The notes below the pieces were generated by a model. That model was not told the origin of the DNA, made no database searches, and was given only the letters and a program-made list of their open reading frames with translations. Source: Suillus spraguei (Eukaryota > Basidiomycota > Agaricomycetes > Boletales > Suillaceae). From it: DNA of 64,000 bases. The stretch covers positions 1 through 64,000 of the forward strand of contig JABCPU010000074.1 of the NCBI GenBank assembly GCA_016800925.1, read 5' to 3'. Positions 8,491-20,992 of this stretch are shown here, piece by piece. Each line of letters starts with the position of its first letter. The stretch's first letter is position 1. The translations under genes were made by a program, and so were the position numbers.

Positions 8491-10895
8491 ATGTGAGGTA
8501 TGATCACGTTTAAGTTGTCACGATGCTGTCTGCCGCGCTTTACTGAACTTTTAATGTGACCGTGCTGCAGGACAGAAGACTTACCAGACGATTTGACGCC
8601 TTTTATCACTCAAACAACTTTGTACCCCGTGTGCGGAGGTGGATTTGGTGATGTCTGGAAATGCAATTATAATGATGATGCAAATGGCATCTCTGCCCTC
8701 GTCAGTCCATGTGTTGGATTCAATTTACCATACCACAGGCTGATACTCGGACCATGGATCAATAAGGTTGCAGTCAAGGCCTTCAAACTTGGAGATTGTG
8801 ATTTGGAGACAATCAACAGGGTAAGTTACCACAAACTAGTCTACTAACTTGTGCTTATTTCGGACACATCCAGAAAATCAGCCGGGAAATTGGCATATTG
8901 AAGATTCTACGCCATAATAACATTGTACCCTTGTGGGGCATAGTGACAGGATTTGGACGGATGCCAGGGTTGCGCTGCTTAGTGTCTCCGTGGATGCCAA
9001 ACGGCACGTTGGCTGCCTACCTATCGTCTAACCACAACAATCTAACAGTCCTGGACCGTTCGCGTATGGTGAGCAAAGTTCTGATTCCCATCCTTTCGCA
9101 TTCGTGAGACTCAATCAAAATCGAAAGCTAGAGGATGTCAGCGCTGGACTTCGTTACTGTGAGTTTTCATCTCTCTTATTAAGATATTCGAATGCTAGGC
9201 TACCTTTGGTGCAGTGCACTCCGAGTCGGTCATGCACGGGGATATAACAGGGGTAAATCCAGAGCTGCTGGGACATTCTTGAAAACTAATGATCATGCAG
9301 GCAAATATTCTGATCGACAAGGGAGGCCATGCGAGGCTAATTGATTTCGGTCTTTCCACCATTACCCAGCCCCTTCTCGGCCAGTCGAACTTAGCCGCAA
9401 CATCCATACGTGCAGGTGCAATTCGCTATGCTGCACCAGAGCTCATTTTATCGGACGATGTACGTGACCTGGGGTTGATAGAAAAAAGCGATATCTACTC
9501 TTTTGGTTGTGTAATGCTTCAGGTGAGCTCATTTCTGGTCACAAAACGTTCCCATGAGGACTGATTGAACAGATTCTTTCGGGTCGGCCCCCCTGGTCTG
9601 AGCTCAAATCTGAAAGGCTGGAACTTCGCATTCCTGTCATGTTATTCGAAGGTCGTGGACCACAGCGCCCAGATGGTCATCCTGAAATAAAAGACTCTGA
9701 TTGGAACTTCATCCAAAAGTGTTTGCAATCTGGACCTGAACTTCGACCTTCAGCAGATAAAGTGCTTGATTTCATCATGCATAGATCTCATTCTCCAGGT
9801 AATCCTGCATAGTCTGTGGTACTTGCCAACCATCCACTTATACAAGCTTCAAGACTCTTGTAGTAGACCGCCTGACGATCCTTCTGATGATGCACCGGAT
9901 GATTTCCCCGGAGCTTCCCCGCACGGTGGTTCCAGTGACTCAGATATAGCGGAACAACCATCCGATAGTCCACCACTCCACCTTGATCATGAACTGAAGA
10001 CTTTGACCAAGGCCATGGAGAAGTTGTCTGTCCCCATCTCAGATAGTCATGCACAGATTGCCATACCGTCCAACTACTCAAGCAGTAGAGTCATATCCAT
10101 ATCTTCTGGGTCTTCCACTGCACCAGCGCCTGTAAACATTCCCCCAGGGGTTCATTACATGGCGCTAAAACGATGCTCAACAACATGCTTCAAAGGATAT
10201 ATAGTTCGTCTGCTCCATCACAGACGCATCGGAGAGAAAAAAATATTGTCATATTCGGCGAAACCGGATCAGGGAAAAGTTCAGTCATCAATACTATTGC
10301 GCAAGAGGAGGTTGCGAATACCAGCAATGATGTGGTGGGGTGTACCCGTGAATCCAAACGATACTCGGTAGAAATTTACGGCCAGAAATTCGCCCTGTTT
10401 GACACGGCGGGTCTCAATGACGGGAGTGCAGGGACAGTGCCACATAAGTTAGCAAAGCGACAGCTTAAGAGCTTGTTGGACAGGCTCCATGAGTCACCAT
10501 CGGATGGCATCGACCTTCTGGTGTACTGCGTGCATAAATCGACTTCCCCTCGTAACACCCTTGACGCCTACAACACTGTTTACCCCTGGACCCGCCGGAA
10601 GAAGAGTGTTCCAATCGTCGTTGTCGTCACAGGATTGGAATGTGAGAGTCCCATGGAGAGCTGGTGGGATGCTCACGAGGATATATTCAACAGCATGCAT
10701 CTCGCAGGTCATGCATGCGTCACAACGATACAGGCATATCCAGAGATGCCAGAAGACTTTGCTCATCGCGTTGCAGAGTCGAGCAAGATTCTGCGTGACC
10801 TTATCATGAACAAGTGCTCGACTTCGGGAGTCGATAACAGCCATGGGAACGAGGTGCTGGCTGGTCAATTGGCTGACTGCCCATCAGTGGATTAA
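8491..10895 (+). CDS. Ser/Thr protein kinase - Ser/Pro linker - AIG1/TOC34-like GTPase fusion
   Basis: Exons: ..8492, 8571-8820, 8874-9068, 9134-9158, 9215-9252, 9301-9522, 9573-9798, 9854-10131, 10224-10895. Phases match at each of the eight junctions, giving at least 635 residues. The kinase shows the glycine loop GGGFGDVW, lysine in VAVKAF, catalytic loop HGDITGANIL (HGD in place of HRD, common in agaricomycete kinases), IDFGLS and YAAPEL. A linker rich in Ser, Pro and Asp follows, then a GTPase with P-loop GETGSGKSS and G3 DTAG; the G4 motif is not canonical (VVTGLE instead of NKxD). The fusion rests on splicing at 9799-9853 and 10132-10223. If the first is retained, the kinase ends a few codons later. 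The N-terminus is not fixed: the ATG formed across the 8492/8571 junction is the first supportable start. Confidence 0.72.
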
Positions 10896-11745
10896 GCAGC
10901 GCCTTATACATGCTGGCATGTGCGGTGGCTACAGCTCCGTTCACTAGCGGTTTTATGCCTTCAATACTATTCTTGTCAATCCCTTTACTACGTTCGTTTA
11001 CTCACCTTCTCTTAAAGCTACCCTTCGCTCCTTCGGCTAAATACTGTGCTACTCATTTGTTTCCTGGTTATTCTGCCCCTTTGTCTAAAACACCTCGAAC
11101 GTTTCATTTGAGAGGGCACGCACGTTTTTTTTCTCTGCATTGTGCATGAGTTCCCGGATGACGGGGTCGGGTTGGGATTGTTTCCTGTAATGTAGCCGAC
11201 ATCCTCGGTGAGTGTGCTCGATGCCATGCGGACTCGGATTTGTATGCGCTGCAAGCAGAATAAAAGCGAGTCAAAAACACCTCAAGCGTCTCATGTGAAA
11301 GAGCACGCAGTTCACTGCACCGGCGCATACCGCTCGAAAGGTGCTCAACAACATGCCTTCAAAAGATATATGGTCCGTCTGTGCCAGATCACGTAAAATA
11401 GGAAGTTTACTTCCAAGGACCTCCACAAAGCCTTACCTGGCACGCTCAAGTATACAGTAAGTTGTCAGCAAAGTGCTTCTTGGTGCTTCTTATCAAAATC
11501 ACATAGTCGACGACGTGAATCACGGCTATGGCATAGCGAGCACTAAGGGCGAAGCCCAAGATATGGCAGCCATGCAAACAGCAGAGCACTTGAATAGAGA
11601 ACGTGGGTAATGTGCAGAGTGGACGGTCCGGTGGAGCGGACAAATGTATTGGGGTCACAGCGCAATGACTATCTCTATGAAACGGAGGAAAGGATCTGAG
11701 GAGCTGTGCTACTATACTCGAGGTCCATCCGGACAAAGGTGTGAG
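10896..11745 (-). pseudogene. Exon 1/intron fragments of the unknown gene at 11985-13534
   Basis: Positions 11087-11216 match 13285-13430 (end of exon 1 plus the intron of the downstream gene, including GGGTCGGGTTGGGATTGTTTC). A second, more decayed copy of the intron/exon 2 boundary lies at 11235-11320. The fragments contain no complete gene. I see nothing supportable in 11320-11745. Confidence 0.6.
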
Positions 11746-11984
11746 CGCATTGATTGTGCTCGGCGTCGCAGTGGAATACATCTTAATACTTAGCAACCTG
11801 GTATGTAGCATACATAGTAGTCAAGATTCCAGATCTGCAGTTAAAATCATGAAGTGAGTATTATGTGTGACTGCGCATACATGTAGCTAAGTAGATGGAT
11901 TATCAAAGACAGATCGGAAACATGGAATTCACCTAGCATAGCATACACCCACCTCGTATCTCCTCCAGCCCAAAAAGCACCACA

Positions 11985-13534
11985 CTAATCATACTGCCTC
12001 ATAGTCGCCTCCAGAATATCCGCATCCACATCAAAAGACACGTCAAACGACGAATCCGCACCCACTGCACCTAGTTTATCTTCCTCACCACCATCATCGT
12101 TGCTATCGTCCTTGACCAGCTCGGGCGTCGACGTCGGCGGGCTTTCAGGAGTCTGGACGACCTTCTTTGGTGCAGGAATGGGTTTCGGGTTGGGTTTCTT
12201 GAGCAGCGGAGGCTTGAAGGGCGGAAGCGTCACTGGCTTTTGACCCTTCGCTTGTGAAGCCGTATAGGGCGATTGTGTGGTGGCGTAGCGTGATTGAGAC
12301 GAGGGGAACCCTGAATTCGGGAGGTTGTGTTGCCGGCGCATCCCCAGTGGTGGGGGACCTCGTTGAGTTGGTGGTGGTACTACGACAGGGTGCACATGTT
12401 TCGACTGGGGTATCTTTTCAGAAACTGCTGTAGATGTAGAGGTGGAGGCAGTTGTGAGAGCTTTGGAAGAAGTCGTAAAGCCGGACTTTGAGGAAGAAGC
12501 TGTAGGACGACTGGTAGGGGGAGCCATAACGACACTGGGCGTCCTCCCCACTGTGCGCTTGGGGGGTGGTAGGATGTCGTCCACGTGCATCGAGAAAGAC
12601 TCGTCTGGAGCCAAGTCACCTGTGAAATTGACGAAAGGGCTTCCCTCGCGATCCGTATCTCGGCCTGAGTCCAACGTCATCTGGATGTCCCCGCAGGTGC
12701 CACCTTCTCTGGAAAGTTTAATTGTAGGCTTGATAGTTGCAGAGCTCAATGATCTACTGAGTGCGCTTCCCCGCAGAGGTGCGGAAGAAGAAGCAGACGA
12801 GATGCTAGCCGTCTTCTTTAAAGGCCTTGCAGTCGACGCGGTAGATGTTGATCTCGACCCAGACGAAGATGCATGTGTATTCCTCCGGGTCGCGATATCC
12901 CCCGACGTGCTACCCGCCGCCTCCTTCTCTGCCTTTGCCCTCGCAGCTTGTTTTCGCCTCGAATTCTCGTCGATCTCCGCAGTGCCATTACGTATTATAT
13001 GGAGGTATCCCGCGGCCAGCTTTGGATCAGGAGGAACGTCATCCTTCACAGGTGGGGTGGCTGAATACGCACGTGACGGTGGTATCTTCTTTGAGATGAG
13101 TTTCATCGGATGTAGTTTCCTCGATGAATTAGACATAGATGTAGATGGGAGTGTGCTTGTGGATGGCCCATTGAAGCCAGCGAGGGATGCCGTGCGGTTA
13201 GGGACAGACGTGCTGGTGCTTGATGCCCAAGTGGACGTGTGCGCAGACGCATCCAAACGGGCTGCAAGCATAACAAAAACAAGTCAAAAACACCTCGAAC
13301 GTTCCATATGCGTGAGCACGCACGTTTTGGTTCTCGCTTTTCCTCATTTTCGTTCTCTGCATTGTGTAGGAGTGCCCGGATGACAGGGTCGGGTTGGGAT
13401 TGTTTCCATGTGACGTAGCCGACATCCTCGTCGATGTCGATGCTCATGTTAGCAGATGTAGTCCGAGTAATAGCGCGCGCCCATTGAGATGAAGAGGAGA
13501 ATTGGGAAGGAGATGGCCCGACGTCCCAGTCCAT
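11985..13534 (-). CDS. Unknown Ser/Thr/Pro-rich protein, 495 aa
   Basis: Exon 1 is 13534-13324, the intron 13323-13262 (62 nt, phase 1), exon 2 13261-11985, giving 496 codons including the stop. The N-terminus has an acidic motif SIDIDEDVGYVTW followed by a charged stretch ending NEEKREPK. The middle is low-complexity Ser/Thr/Ala/Pro with basic patches. The C-terminus has a proline/lysine tract (KPNPKPIPAPKK), then a Ser-rich acidic tail ending SFDVSFDVDADILEATM. No enzyme domain is visible; the composition suggests an intrinsically disordered, probably nuclear or cytosolic protein. Fragments lie at 6510-6905 and 11087-11320, so this locus has been repeatedly broken and copied, with this copy intact. 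A long open frame on the opposite strand (12442-13383) is a composition shadow. Confidence 0.75.
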
Positions 13535-14640
13535 TGCAGAGTGTTAGTTTGGTGTAGACAAATGTGGTGAGAGAAAAGACCGTCTAAAACGCGTTTTATA
13601 CGTCAGATCACGATAATAGTTGAAAAGAATGCGGTGAATGAATTGTCACTGAGATGAAAGAGACAAACAATGGCTCGGAAAATTCAGTGGCCCACTGCGT
13701 AGTCAACGTCGTTGCACAAGAGACAAATTTTACTTTGGAGTGACGTTTTCAGTCACTGAGTGTTTCTACCAGGCCTGGAGCAGATCCAGAGCTACTACTA
13801 GGTCGGAATTTGAGTAAGTACTAGCGAATCGCCGTCTGTTACCGTTGGCACTTACCGTACGGTCACAGTCTGCACTGCTGTGCAGAAGAGCACCCACAAG
13901 CGCCAGCTCCAAATCAGGAAGGAGATTTCGAAAGCAAGTCCAGACATTTGTTTGTTCCATTGTCTCATTCATTCATTTTATCTTTGATTGACTTTACAGA
14001 CAAGCACGCGAAGAAAGTAAGTACCGTAGCTCCAGATGGTCAATCTACACGTGCCGTATTAACTTTCAAAAGTTACATAGGTACTTCATAAAGTCTATCG
14101 ATATCGATGAGTATACTATTTTTGATATCGAGGGCTATACTTAGTCGCCTGGCAGCTAAGATTATCTCTCGTATGTTGCCCTGTACTGTCGGTTCCCCTG
14201 AGAGAATATAATTGACAAGATTCACAGCTTTCTGAAGTGCCTGAACCGCCGGTGAGGATATTTGAGGTTTGGGGTACTTCCGTCCTGTCATACCAATATA
14301 AATGCGGATATCATAGCGTTAAGCGAATTCAGGGGATTCAGTACCGACACTCTGTACAAGTTGATGCCGGCTCACTTAGCGGGTCCCGCACGTCATCGAT
14401 TCATCAATCCATTACCGATCAAGTGTTGAAAAAAGAAATACATCCGTTTGGCGATACAAATTACAACTATAACCTCCAAAAACTATAATCAACATCATTT
14501 ACACTTCCGAAACGTTGGCCGTACAACAGTTGTACTGCATTGTTCATGAGTCATACCGATCAAAAGGAGTAAGCTTGTGCTTCGTTGAAGAACCGCCAGT
14601 AGGCAGGGAGAAGATTTGCGACGGAAAACCATAACTATAA
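13535..14640. other. Intergenic, no supportable gene
   Basis: Contains only short open frames. One of 72 codons on the minus strand (14073-14291) has ordinary composition, but no recognisable domain and no splice partner that I could find. Confidence 0.4.
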
Positions 14641-14667
14641 CCTCACATCAGGAAAGACGCACGTTAG

Positions 14668-15564
14668 TTAGAGAACCCCACTTACACTATACAGTTTGCA
14701 AGACTTTCGCGCTGCCTGCGATGTCTTGCAGGTCGTGAACCTGATCCCCACCATCGCTGCATATCCTGTGAATGCAAGCGTGCAGGGTGTATTTACTTCC
14801 CAAATACGAGAGAGGCAGATGGACCACAGAGGAAGGGCCACCAACATAGATATCCGTGCTAGATTAGGGTATGCTATGGGCAACGTTTGTCTGCCTATAA
14901 GGCGGTCCCCCTCCACGTCTTTGAAATCCTGAGCGTGCAATGTGCTCGTAAACACGGCAAGGCTCAGGAAAATCGCCGAAATTGCGGTAGGTTCTAATCG
15001 CGACATATTTTTACCTGTTCAAGCATTATCAGTAAAGAGATCGGAGATAGGATGTTTGGTAATGAACCTGCGATAAGAGTGGAACCTATTTCGAAGCATG
15101 CGTAACCAACTGCCGTTATGAAGTTCTTCGAGATCCAATGCTCGTGAGCTTCGAGCTCGTTATAGAATATTATGAACAGCGTCAACACGAAGCTCAGGCC
15201 AAAGACCTGGGAACTGTAGCATGCAGACAAAGCAAGACATATGGGAATGAGAGCCCATCGTAGCACAACAGCATCTTCCAGGCTTATTAGCCCTGCAGGT
15301 ATAGGTCGGGAAGACTTGTTCTTCCCGTCCTCCTGAGGGTCAATTATCTGATTGGCGACATTAAAATGGAGTAGATGGAGCCATATCCAGAAAACAATAT
15401 GTGAACAACGTTGGAAATTGTAGAGTGGCCCAGCCACAGCTGCGAATAGTGTCTGGTATGGTCAGAGCACGACAACGGAACAGCAAAGGAGTACACACAA
15501 TGGGAATAATGGTGGTCGTGATGTCGTCGCTCGTGAAAGAATACAGGATTTGGAGGTAGAGCAT
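14668..15564 (-). CDS. UbiA-type prenyltransferase-like integral membrane protein
   Basis: Exons: 15564-15499, 15452-15068, 15014 to about 14668, with introns of 46 and 53 nt whose phases fit. Two UbiA aspartate motifs are visible. The first is NQIIDPQEDGKNKSSRPIPA, matching NxxxDxxxD with the following RPIP. The second is QDFKDVEGDRLIGRQTLPI, matching DxxxD. Hydrophobic segments lie between and after them (for example WALIPICLALSACYS and ISAIFLSLAVFTSTLHA). The family transfers prenyl groups or handles prenyl diphosphates using Mg2+ held by these aspartates, in membranes. In basidiomycetes such genes often belong to terpenoid or meroterpenoid metabolism, but no partner gene is adjacent here. 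The C-terminal end is uncertain: a last exon may follow a splice site near 14690. Confidence 0.8.
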
Positions 15565-15599
15565 GACGAATTGTGAGGGGATGGACGAGGCCCTAACCT

Positions 15600-17765
15600 C
15601 TTAGTAACGTACAGCTGATCCTTAATAACTGTTTAATGGATGAGCGGCCCGGTATAAATATCCTACCCCCTTGTAATCATCTTGTAATTCGAATGATGAA
15701 AACTTGTTTGATCGACATCATGTTTCAACCCCGATATTCCACCGACCGGTAGATTATTTGATAAACCACAGGTCCCGTGGGCACGAGGCCTAACGAGGCA
15801 CAAAGGCGGTTGTAGGTGTAGGCGGTTGTTGGGAGACAAACGTCCTTGTGGGAGTGACATATCCACATACTCACCACTTCAAGTCGAGCGCCTTTCTCAG
15901 AGCACCTGCATAGCCACTGATCAAGCACAGAAACCGTCAAACATTTCCTATGTTTCTTGATATCATCAAAGATGAAGTACAGATCTGCGTGAACAGCCTC
16001 AATATTGAGCATCTTTCGCGGGAGTGTTGGCAGGTCGTGAGATTGACTGAACCGGATAAGCTCCATCAATTTTCAAGAATCCTGATTGAATGGGATGAGT
16101 AGCGAAATCACATCTGAGATAGGCACGTACGATATGTGATAGACAATCACAGGTTAGCCTAGAACTGCAGAAAACTGCACTCGCTTAACCGGCGTGCAAT
16201 ATCACGTTGTTCAAGTTGGTCCAGAAGCTATTTCTATACAAGTCTGCATCCGATAAACGAAGGACGTCTTTAGTGCCGCATCTATCCTTCTTTGGTTCAG
16301 AGGTCTTGAAATTTTCTAATCAGCCTGGTGGAGTTCCGAATGATAGGACTTGAAACGATCTCTAATCTTTTCTTCAATGAAAGCTGTGGGAAGTGACCAC
16401 AACGTGATTGTTGGATTGTGGGGCACAGGAAAGATTTATCGTCGCTGACATGAACATATTTGCATCCGCTGACGCACGTCAAGCCGGAGATAATAAATTC
16501 CGACGAGCGCCGTTCAGTAAGTTGGATTCATTAGTAATGGAACAACGGGAGTGAACGGGGCAGAATGTTAAGCGGATTGTGTAGAGTATCCTCACATGTC
16601 TGGCTATGTATAACACCCACGCGAGCCTTTGGCAAACCGTGACGTTACTCCGAGTCGATAGGGGTTGTGATGCGGCCGGCGGCGGGCTCATGAGCCTCAT
16701 CTTCCTCATGTATGTAACCATTACCTCGTGTGCGGGACCGACATCAGGGTCGATTCCCAGTGCCTGTCGAAAAGAAGGAACGGGGAGGAACAGCTCTTGT
16801 CTGGATCTTGGTTTGTGTTCCTTCTAGTAGCGAGATGAGTTGATTATTGGGGCGACGTCGCTCCTTGAATGCGGAGCTTCAAAATTTCAAAGGTGGCGTA
16901 CAATCAATACGATAAGACTTACCTTCGAACAGTCAGGATCGTACCATCCCTTACTTATGGCAAGCCTATTCGAAGGGTCGAACGAGGGCAATGTAGATTC
17001 TATGACATAGCTACGGCAGGGTAGAGATACGCCGGTGGGCGTTAGCTGCACACTTTCCTCGTAATTGTTAATATCAGGATTCAGGCCGCCGAGTCTTTCA
17101 GTCTAGCCCTAATAAACAAACGTTGTCCTTCTAATTGTCAGTTTGTCTAGGGACAGCTCACCACTTAAACCGAGTTTGGTCATGAGCTTCTCATTCCTCA
17201 ACTGGGGCCAAATTTTGAGGTACTTATACTCCGACCGCTTCGACCTCGAGGCTTCCATTTTTGTTTCTTCTCGACCTCAAGAACGTTATTCATGAGAACG
17301 TACATGTGTCATCAGAATAAACTTGAGTTGGGGTAGTGCTTGCCGGAAGTTCGTCGTGGGTTTCAGTACGATCGCTAAAGTTTGCTTATAAGTTTGGAGC
17401 CAGTACTTAACTGTTCTCTCCCCGTTATGTTGTGGTATCAGTGAATATCTCAGCAGGTGAGTACAGTGCGTGACAGACCGCTTCAAGGACGAGCACTGCG
17501 ACTCCGAGTCCGAGTCCCTCCGATGGTCCGATCCACAGGTTCGACCGTGCCACAGTTCGCCTCCCTCCCTCAGAAGCACCTTGATTATTCTCAACCTAGA
17601 CCAAACCCGTACCGATTGTATCCCCGCAGGTTCTCCTCAGCCAACCACCGGGAGTGTGACCGAGTCGTTTCCAACCCAACCCAACAAGGTCACCGCACAC
17701 TACTCATGGTAGTCACTGGGCATGTTCACATGCATATGTACGTTCCTCATAGAATATCTGATGTC
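15600..17765. other. Intergenic, no supportable gene
   Basis: Only scattered short open frames, the longest 174 codons at 17457-17981 running into a repeat. One 114-codon minus-strand frame (15725-16069) contains a plausible stretch (HADLYFIFDDIKKHRK), but no domain or splice structure supports it. Confidence 0.4.
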
Positions 17766-18186
17766 TTTAGCGAATTGACATGGAAAGTTAGAAGCGTCCA
17801 GCAGAGCATCATCGAGTCTGGCCACCTCCTTAGTGCCCGCTGCAGGCACTCGTCTCATAAAATAACAGTCTTAGCTGGACCAGCCCGGACGGAGGCCATA
17901 GTAGAGCGGGAAGGTAGCCGCGAAAGCTCCCGTCAGGGGACTGCCCACCCGCTCACACTACTGAGCCTGTGTGAAGAATAGGAGTAAATGGTCCACTGCA
18001 ACTGCAGCCACTCTAGGGCCAGCCAGACTCATGACCCACTGTAAGGGTAGTGTATGGTGCGACGACAGAGGGCTGCTGGTGGAACAGAGTTTATTGCAAG
18101 GTCGGCCTTTATCCGACCACAAGGTTTGCATGCCGCGAGATCTCTGAATGAAGCCGTTTCGATAAGATTGGGATCCATGCCAGTGG
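17766..18186 (+). repeat. Dispersed non-coding repeat, copy 1 (about 420 bp)
   Basis: Aligns along its length with 37892-38366. Strong blocks include CCACCTCCTTAGTGCC, GCAGGCACTCGTCTC, GGGCCAGCCAGAC, GTAAGGGTAGTGTA and AAGGTCGGCCTTTATCCG. Neither copy is coding. I found no clear terminal repeats or target duplication, so the class (SINE, MITE or other) is undecided. Confidence 0.8.
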
Positions 18187-18543
18187 AGCAACGTTCCAGT
18201 TTTCAGCGACACTCATGAACAAGAGAAGATACTTTTATTTGACGAAATATACGTGGAAGTTCAACAGAACGCTCAACGTTCAACTGCAAATTCAAATCTG
18301 TAGGTAACAACATCAATGAGTGACAAAAGAACGCAGACAGATACATGGTTCCAATGACAAACGTCCCAAGCACCCCGAAACGAGAGACACTTGAAGCACA
18401 CAAAATAATAGAAAACTCCAACACACAAACGTATGCGATAGTTGTAGCTATTAATGAATGAGCAACAAGAAGAAACAAGATAAAAAAGTCAGATATTCCA
18501 CACAATAAACGTTGTCTGTCCGTTTCAATCATCCTGTCCATGG

Positions 18544-20992
18544 TCATATCCGCTGTCCACTACTATGTTGCACCCCTCCATCTGGATTATAAGGATCATA
18601 GTCTGCCCCGTCTCCCCCATTATCTCGATACGGCGAATGAAGACTGGCGCTACTCGCGTTCCACGCGGTGCTTGAATTATCCTGTTGTAATGGGACAAAT
18701 GCACTCGAGTCAGAATGGCGTACGCGATCATCCGTAGCTCTTCCGCGGGACGCGCCGCCACCATACCCGTCGCCTGTGGTTTTCATGGCGTATGCGGCCG
18801 CAGGATGCTGACGGCTGGCGGCGCGCCTACGGCGAGCCACAAAAATACCAAATAGCGCACCGAGAATACCAATAACAGCAATTGCTCCAATTACAGCACC
18901 GATGATGGCGCCGGTGTGAGTGCTTTCCGATGCACTGTTTGACGCACTGCTGCTACCCGAGCCTGAGCCCGAGCCTGAAGCAGAGGGATTTTGAACAGAG
19001 GCGGGGAGAACAGTAGCGTCTTGCGTAGGTTGTTGCCCGACTTGACCGTTGCCGACGATAACCATCGTCCCGTTGCTCGGAATGCCGTTGATCACGACGA
19101 ACACGAAAGCAGGCCCGGGAGTGAAGAGATTAGGGTTTGGGGGTACTTGAGCCACATGAAGGGTGATTGAGTTGTTACTATTAACGGTGTACGTGCTGTT
19201 GAGCTGTAGGAACCTTTGACCCATGTTCATGGCGTGTGTAGTGAAACCACCGCGCAACAAACGACAGTCGTGTTTGCAGCAGCAGCATTCCCTGAGCCGC
19301 TGTACGCAGTCGAAGGGACAGTGAGGTCAAAGGAGCTACCACCGTAAGAGAGAGTTTGCGGGGCACCAGAGAAAGTTGGACGTGTACTGGCGCTAAAGTA
19401 GGGCGGATAGAATATCTCTGCGGTGTAAGTTGTGGGGAAAATGGTGGTAAGGTTGACATCGATGTTGGGGTTGGAACCGGCGATCATGACAGAAGCGTCA
19501 GGCATGAGTAAAGCACTGGAATGATACAGACGTGCAATGTTCGAATTACTCAGGCCAGCATTCGACCAGCGGCTGCCTGCGGGCATATTTGGATTGTAGA
19601 TGGCAGGAGTTCCAACAGGGCCAGAGGCCAACGATTCGCCGTAGGGCATGTCACCGTAGAGAGCGGTCTGGCCAGTGGCTTGAGCGTAGCCAGCAGTACC
19701 ATTCACAGCACCATTGATAACCAAGAGAGTACCGTCTGGAAGGATGATGAACTGACCCATGGTGCGACCCTCAAGCATGTCATCGTCTGAGACATAGACA
19801 GGAGAGGAGCCATCTGTGGGTTCCGGGGTAATGCGCTGACAGTCCTTGGAAGCAGGGTAGGTCCAGGTGTTGTAATTGGGATATGAATAGTTACCCCAAT
19901 ACTCGTCAGGCATGTCACTGCCACCACAAAAGATGACGGTAGGAGTGTAATTGTTGGCGGGAGTGAGGGGTAGCATGGCAACAGCGCCAGAAGCAGGGTA
20001 TACACGAGCGACACCGCCGGGCATGTTGGGAAGAGGTGTCTCGACGTTGGTATTAGGGTTCCAAAGGACTAATTAGAAGCGTAAGAAATTTTGACAAGAG
20101 CATAAAAATAAGACATACTAGTAGAGATATTGGCCTGGATGAGCATGTTACCGGAAGGCATAAGGTAGGTATGCGCGTATGAGTTAAGACCCGAGGTGGT
20201 GATCATGAAGTTCATGACAGTTGCGGCACCTTTCGAAGGATAGAACTCATACGTTGGTTCAGCAGCACCACCTTCATATTCTGGGTCCGTATTTGGGGTA
20301 TTACGGTTGATGTAACCACCACTGACGAAGCCGCCGATCAATGCAATACTACCATCACCAAGAGCCTCAGCGGCAGAGTACCAGCGCTCTTTCTGCATAG
20401 ATAGAACAGTAGCATTGTCAAACCATTGACATTGAGCACTCGACATGTCATCGGCACTCGTGCAAGGATTGAGGATACGGATGGACTTCCTTCCGTCATA
20501 ATCTTCATAGGTCGTATCATATTCGCCCGAACCAACATTGCCAGTAGAACCAAGGGGTCCAATGGCACTGTTGCCACCAAACGTTGCGTACGAGCCATTT
20601 GGAAGGTGCATACCAGAAGCACAAAAAGTATTGGTCAAAATCTGCATCGTCTGGGCCGTATGAGTTTTGACATCCCTGGATGCAAAATCAAGCAAGCTAT
20701 TAATATAAAACGGATGCGAGAGCGCGTACCATGCAGCACCCCAAGCAGGGTGACCATCTATTTGAGCAGCATTGCCCTCCGTTTTGTCGAGAATGTAGAC
20801 CATCTCTTCGTTGCCAAGGAACATCTTCAGAACGAGAAGTCAGCATAAAACATGACAAGGCAAACGATTTCGTACCATCATGGCGCTGACTTGGGTATTA
20901 CCGACCTGAACGATGGAGCCTGCCTGCTGAGCAGCTGCCAGCTTGGAAGAAGCTGCGAGGCCGAAGGCCAGCCAAGCAACGGGTGTAAACAT
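18544..20992 (-). CDS. Glyoxal oxidase-like copper radical oxidase, membrane anchored; apparent frameshift
   Basis: Exons: 20992-20876, 20824-20119, 20068 onward to 18544, with introns 20875-20825 and 20118-20069. A signal peptide (MFTPVAWLAFGLAASS) starts the protein. Expected copper-radical residues are visible: Cys in NTFCASGMHLP and Tyr in KERWYSAAEA (cross-link pair), the axial Tyr-His in IARLYHSSALL, and the ligand His in GGFTTHAMNMGQR. The C-terminus has a Ser/Gly-rich stalk, a transmembrane segment (IIGAVIGAIAVIGILGALFG) and RRRR. The family oxidises aldehydes to acids with H2O2 release, feeding peroxidases in wood and litter decay; a membrane-bound fungal example is Ustilago maydis Glo1. 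Near 19256-19263 the frame must shift by one base between NTTVV and LRGGF, and no intron fits. It is either a recent pseudogene or a sequence error. Confidence 0.85.

Noticed and set aside
12442..13383. A 313-codon plus-strand ORF
   Set aside because: It lies antisense to the spliced gene 11985-13534, whose duplicated fragments and intron support the minus strand. The ORF is a composition shadow.
14668..15564. A terpenoid gene cluster around the UbiA-type enzyme
   Set aside because: No terpene cyclase, P450 or polyketide synthase lies next to it.
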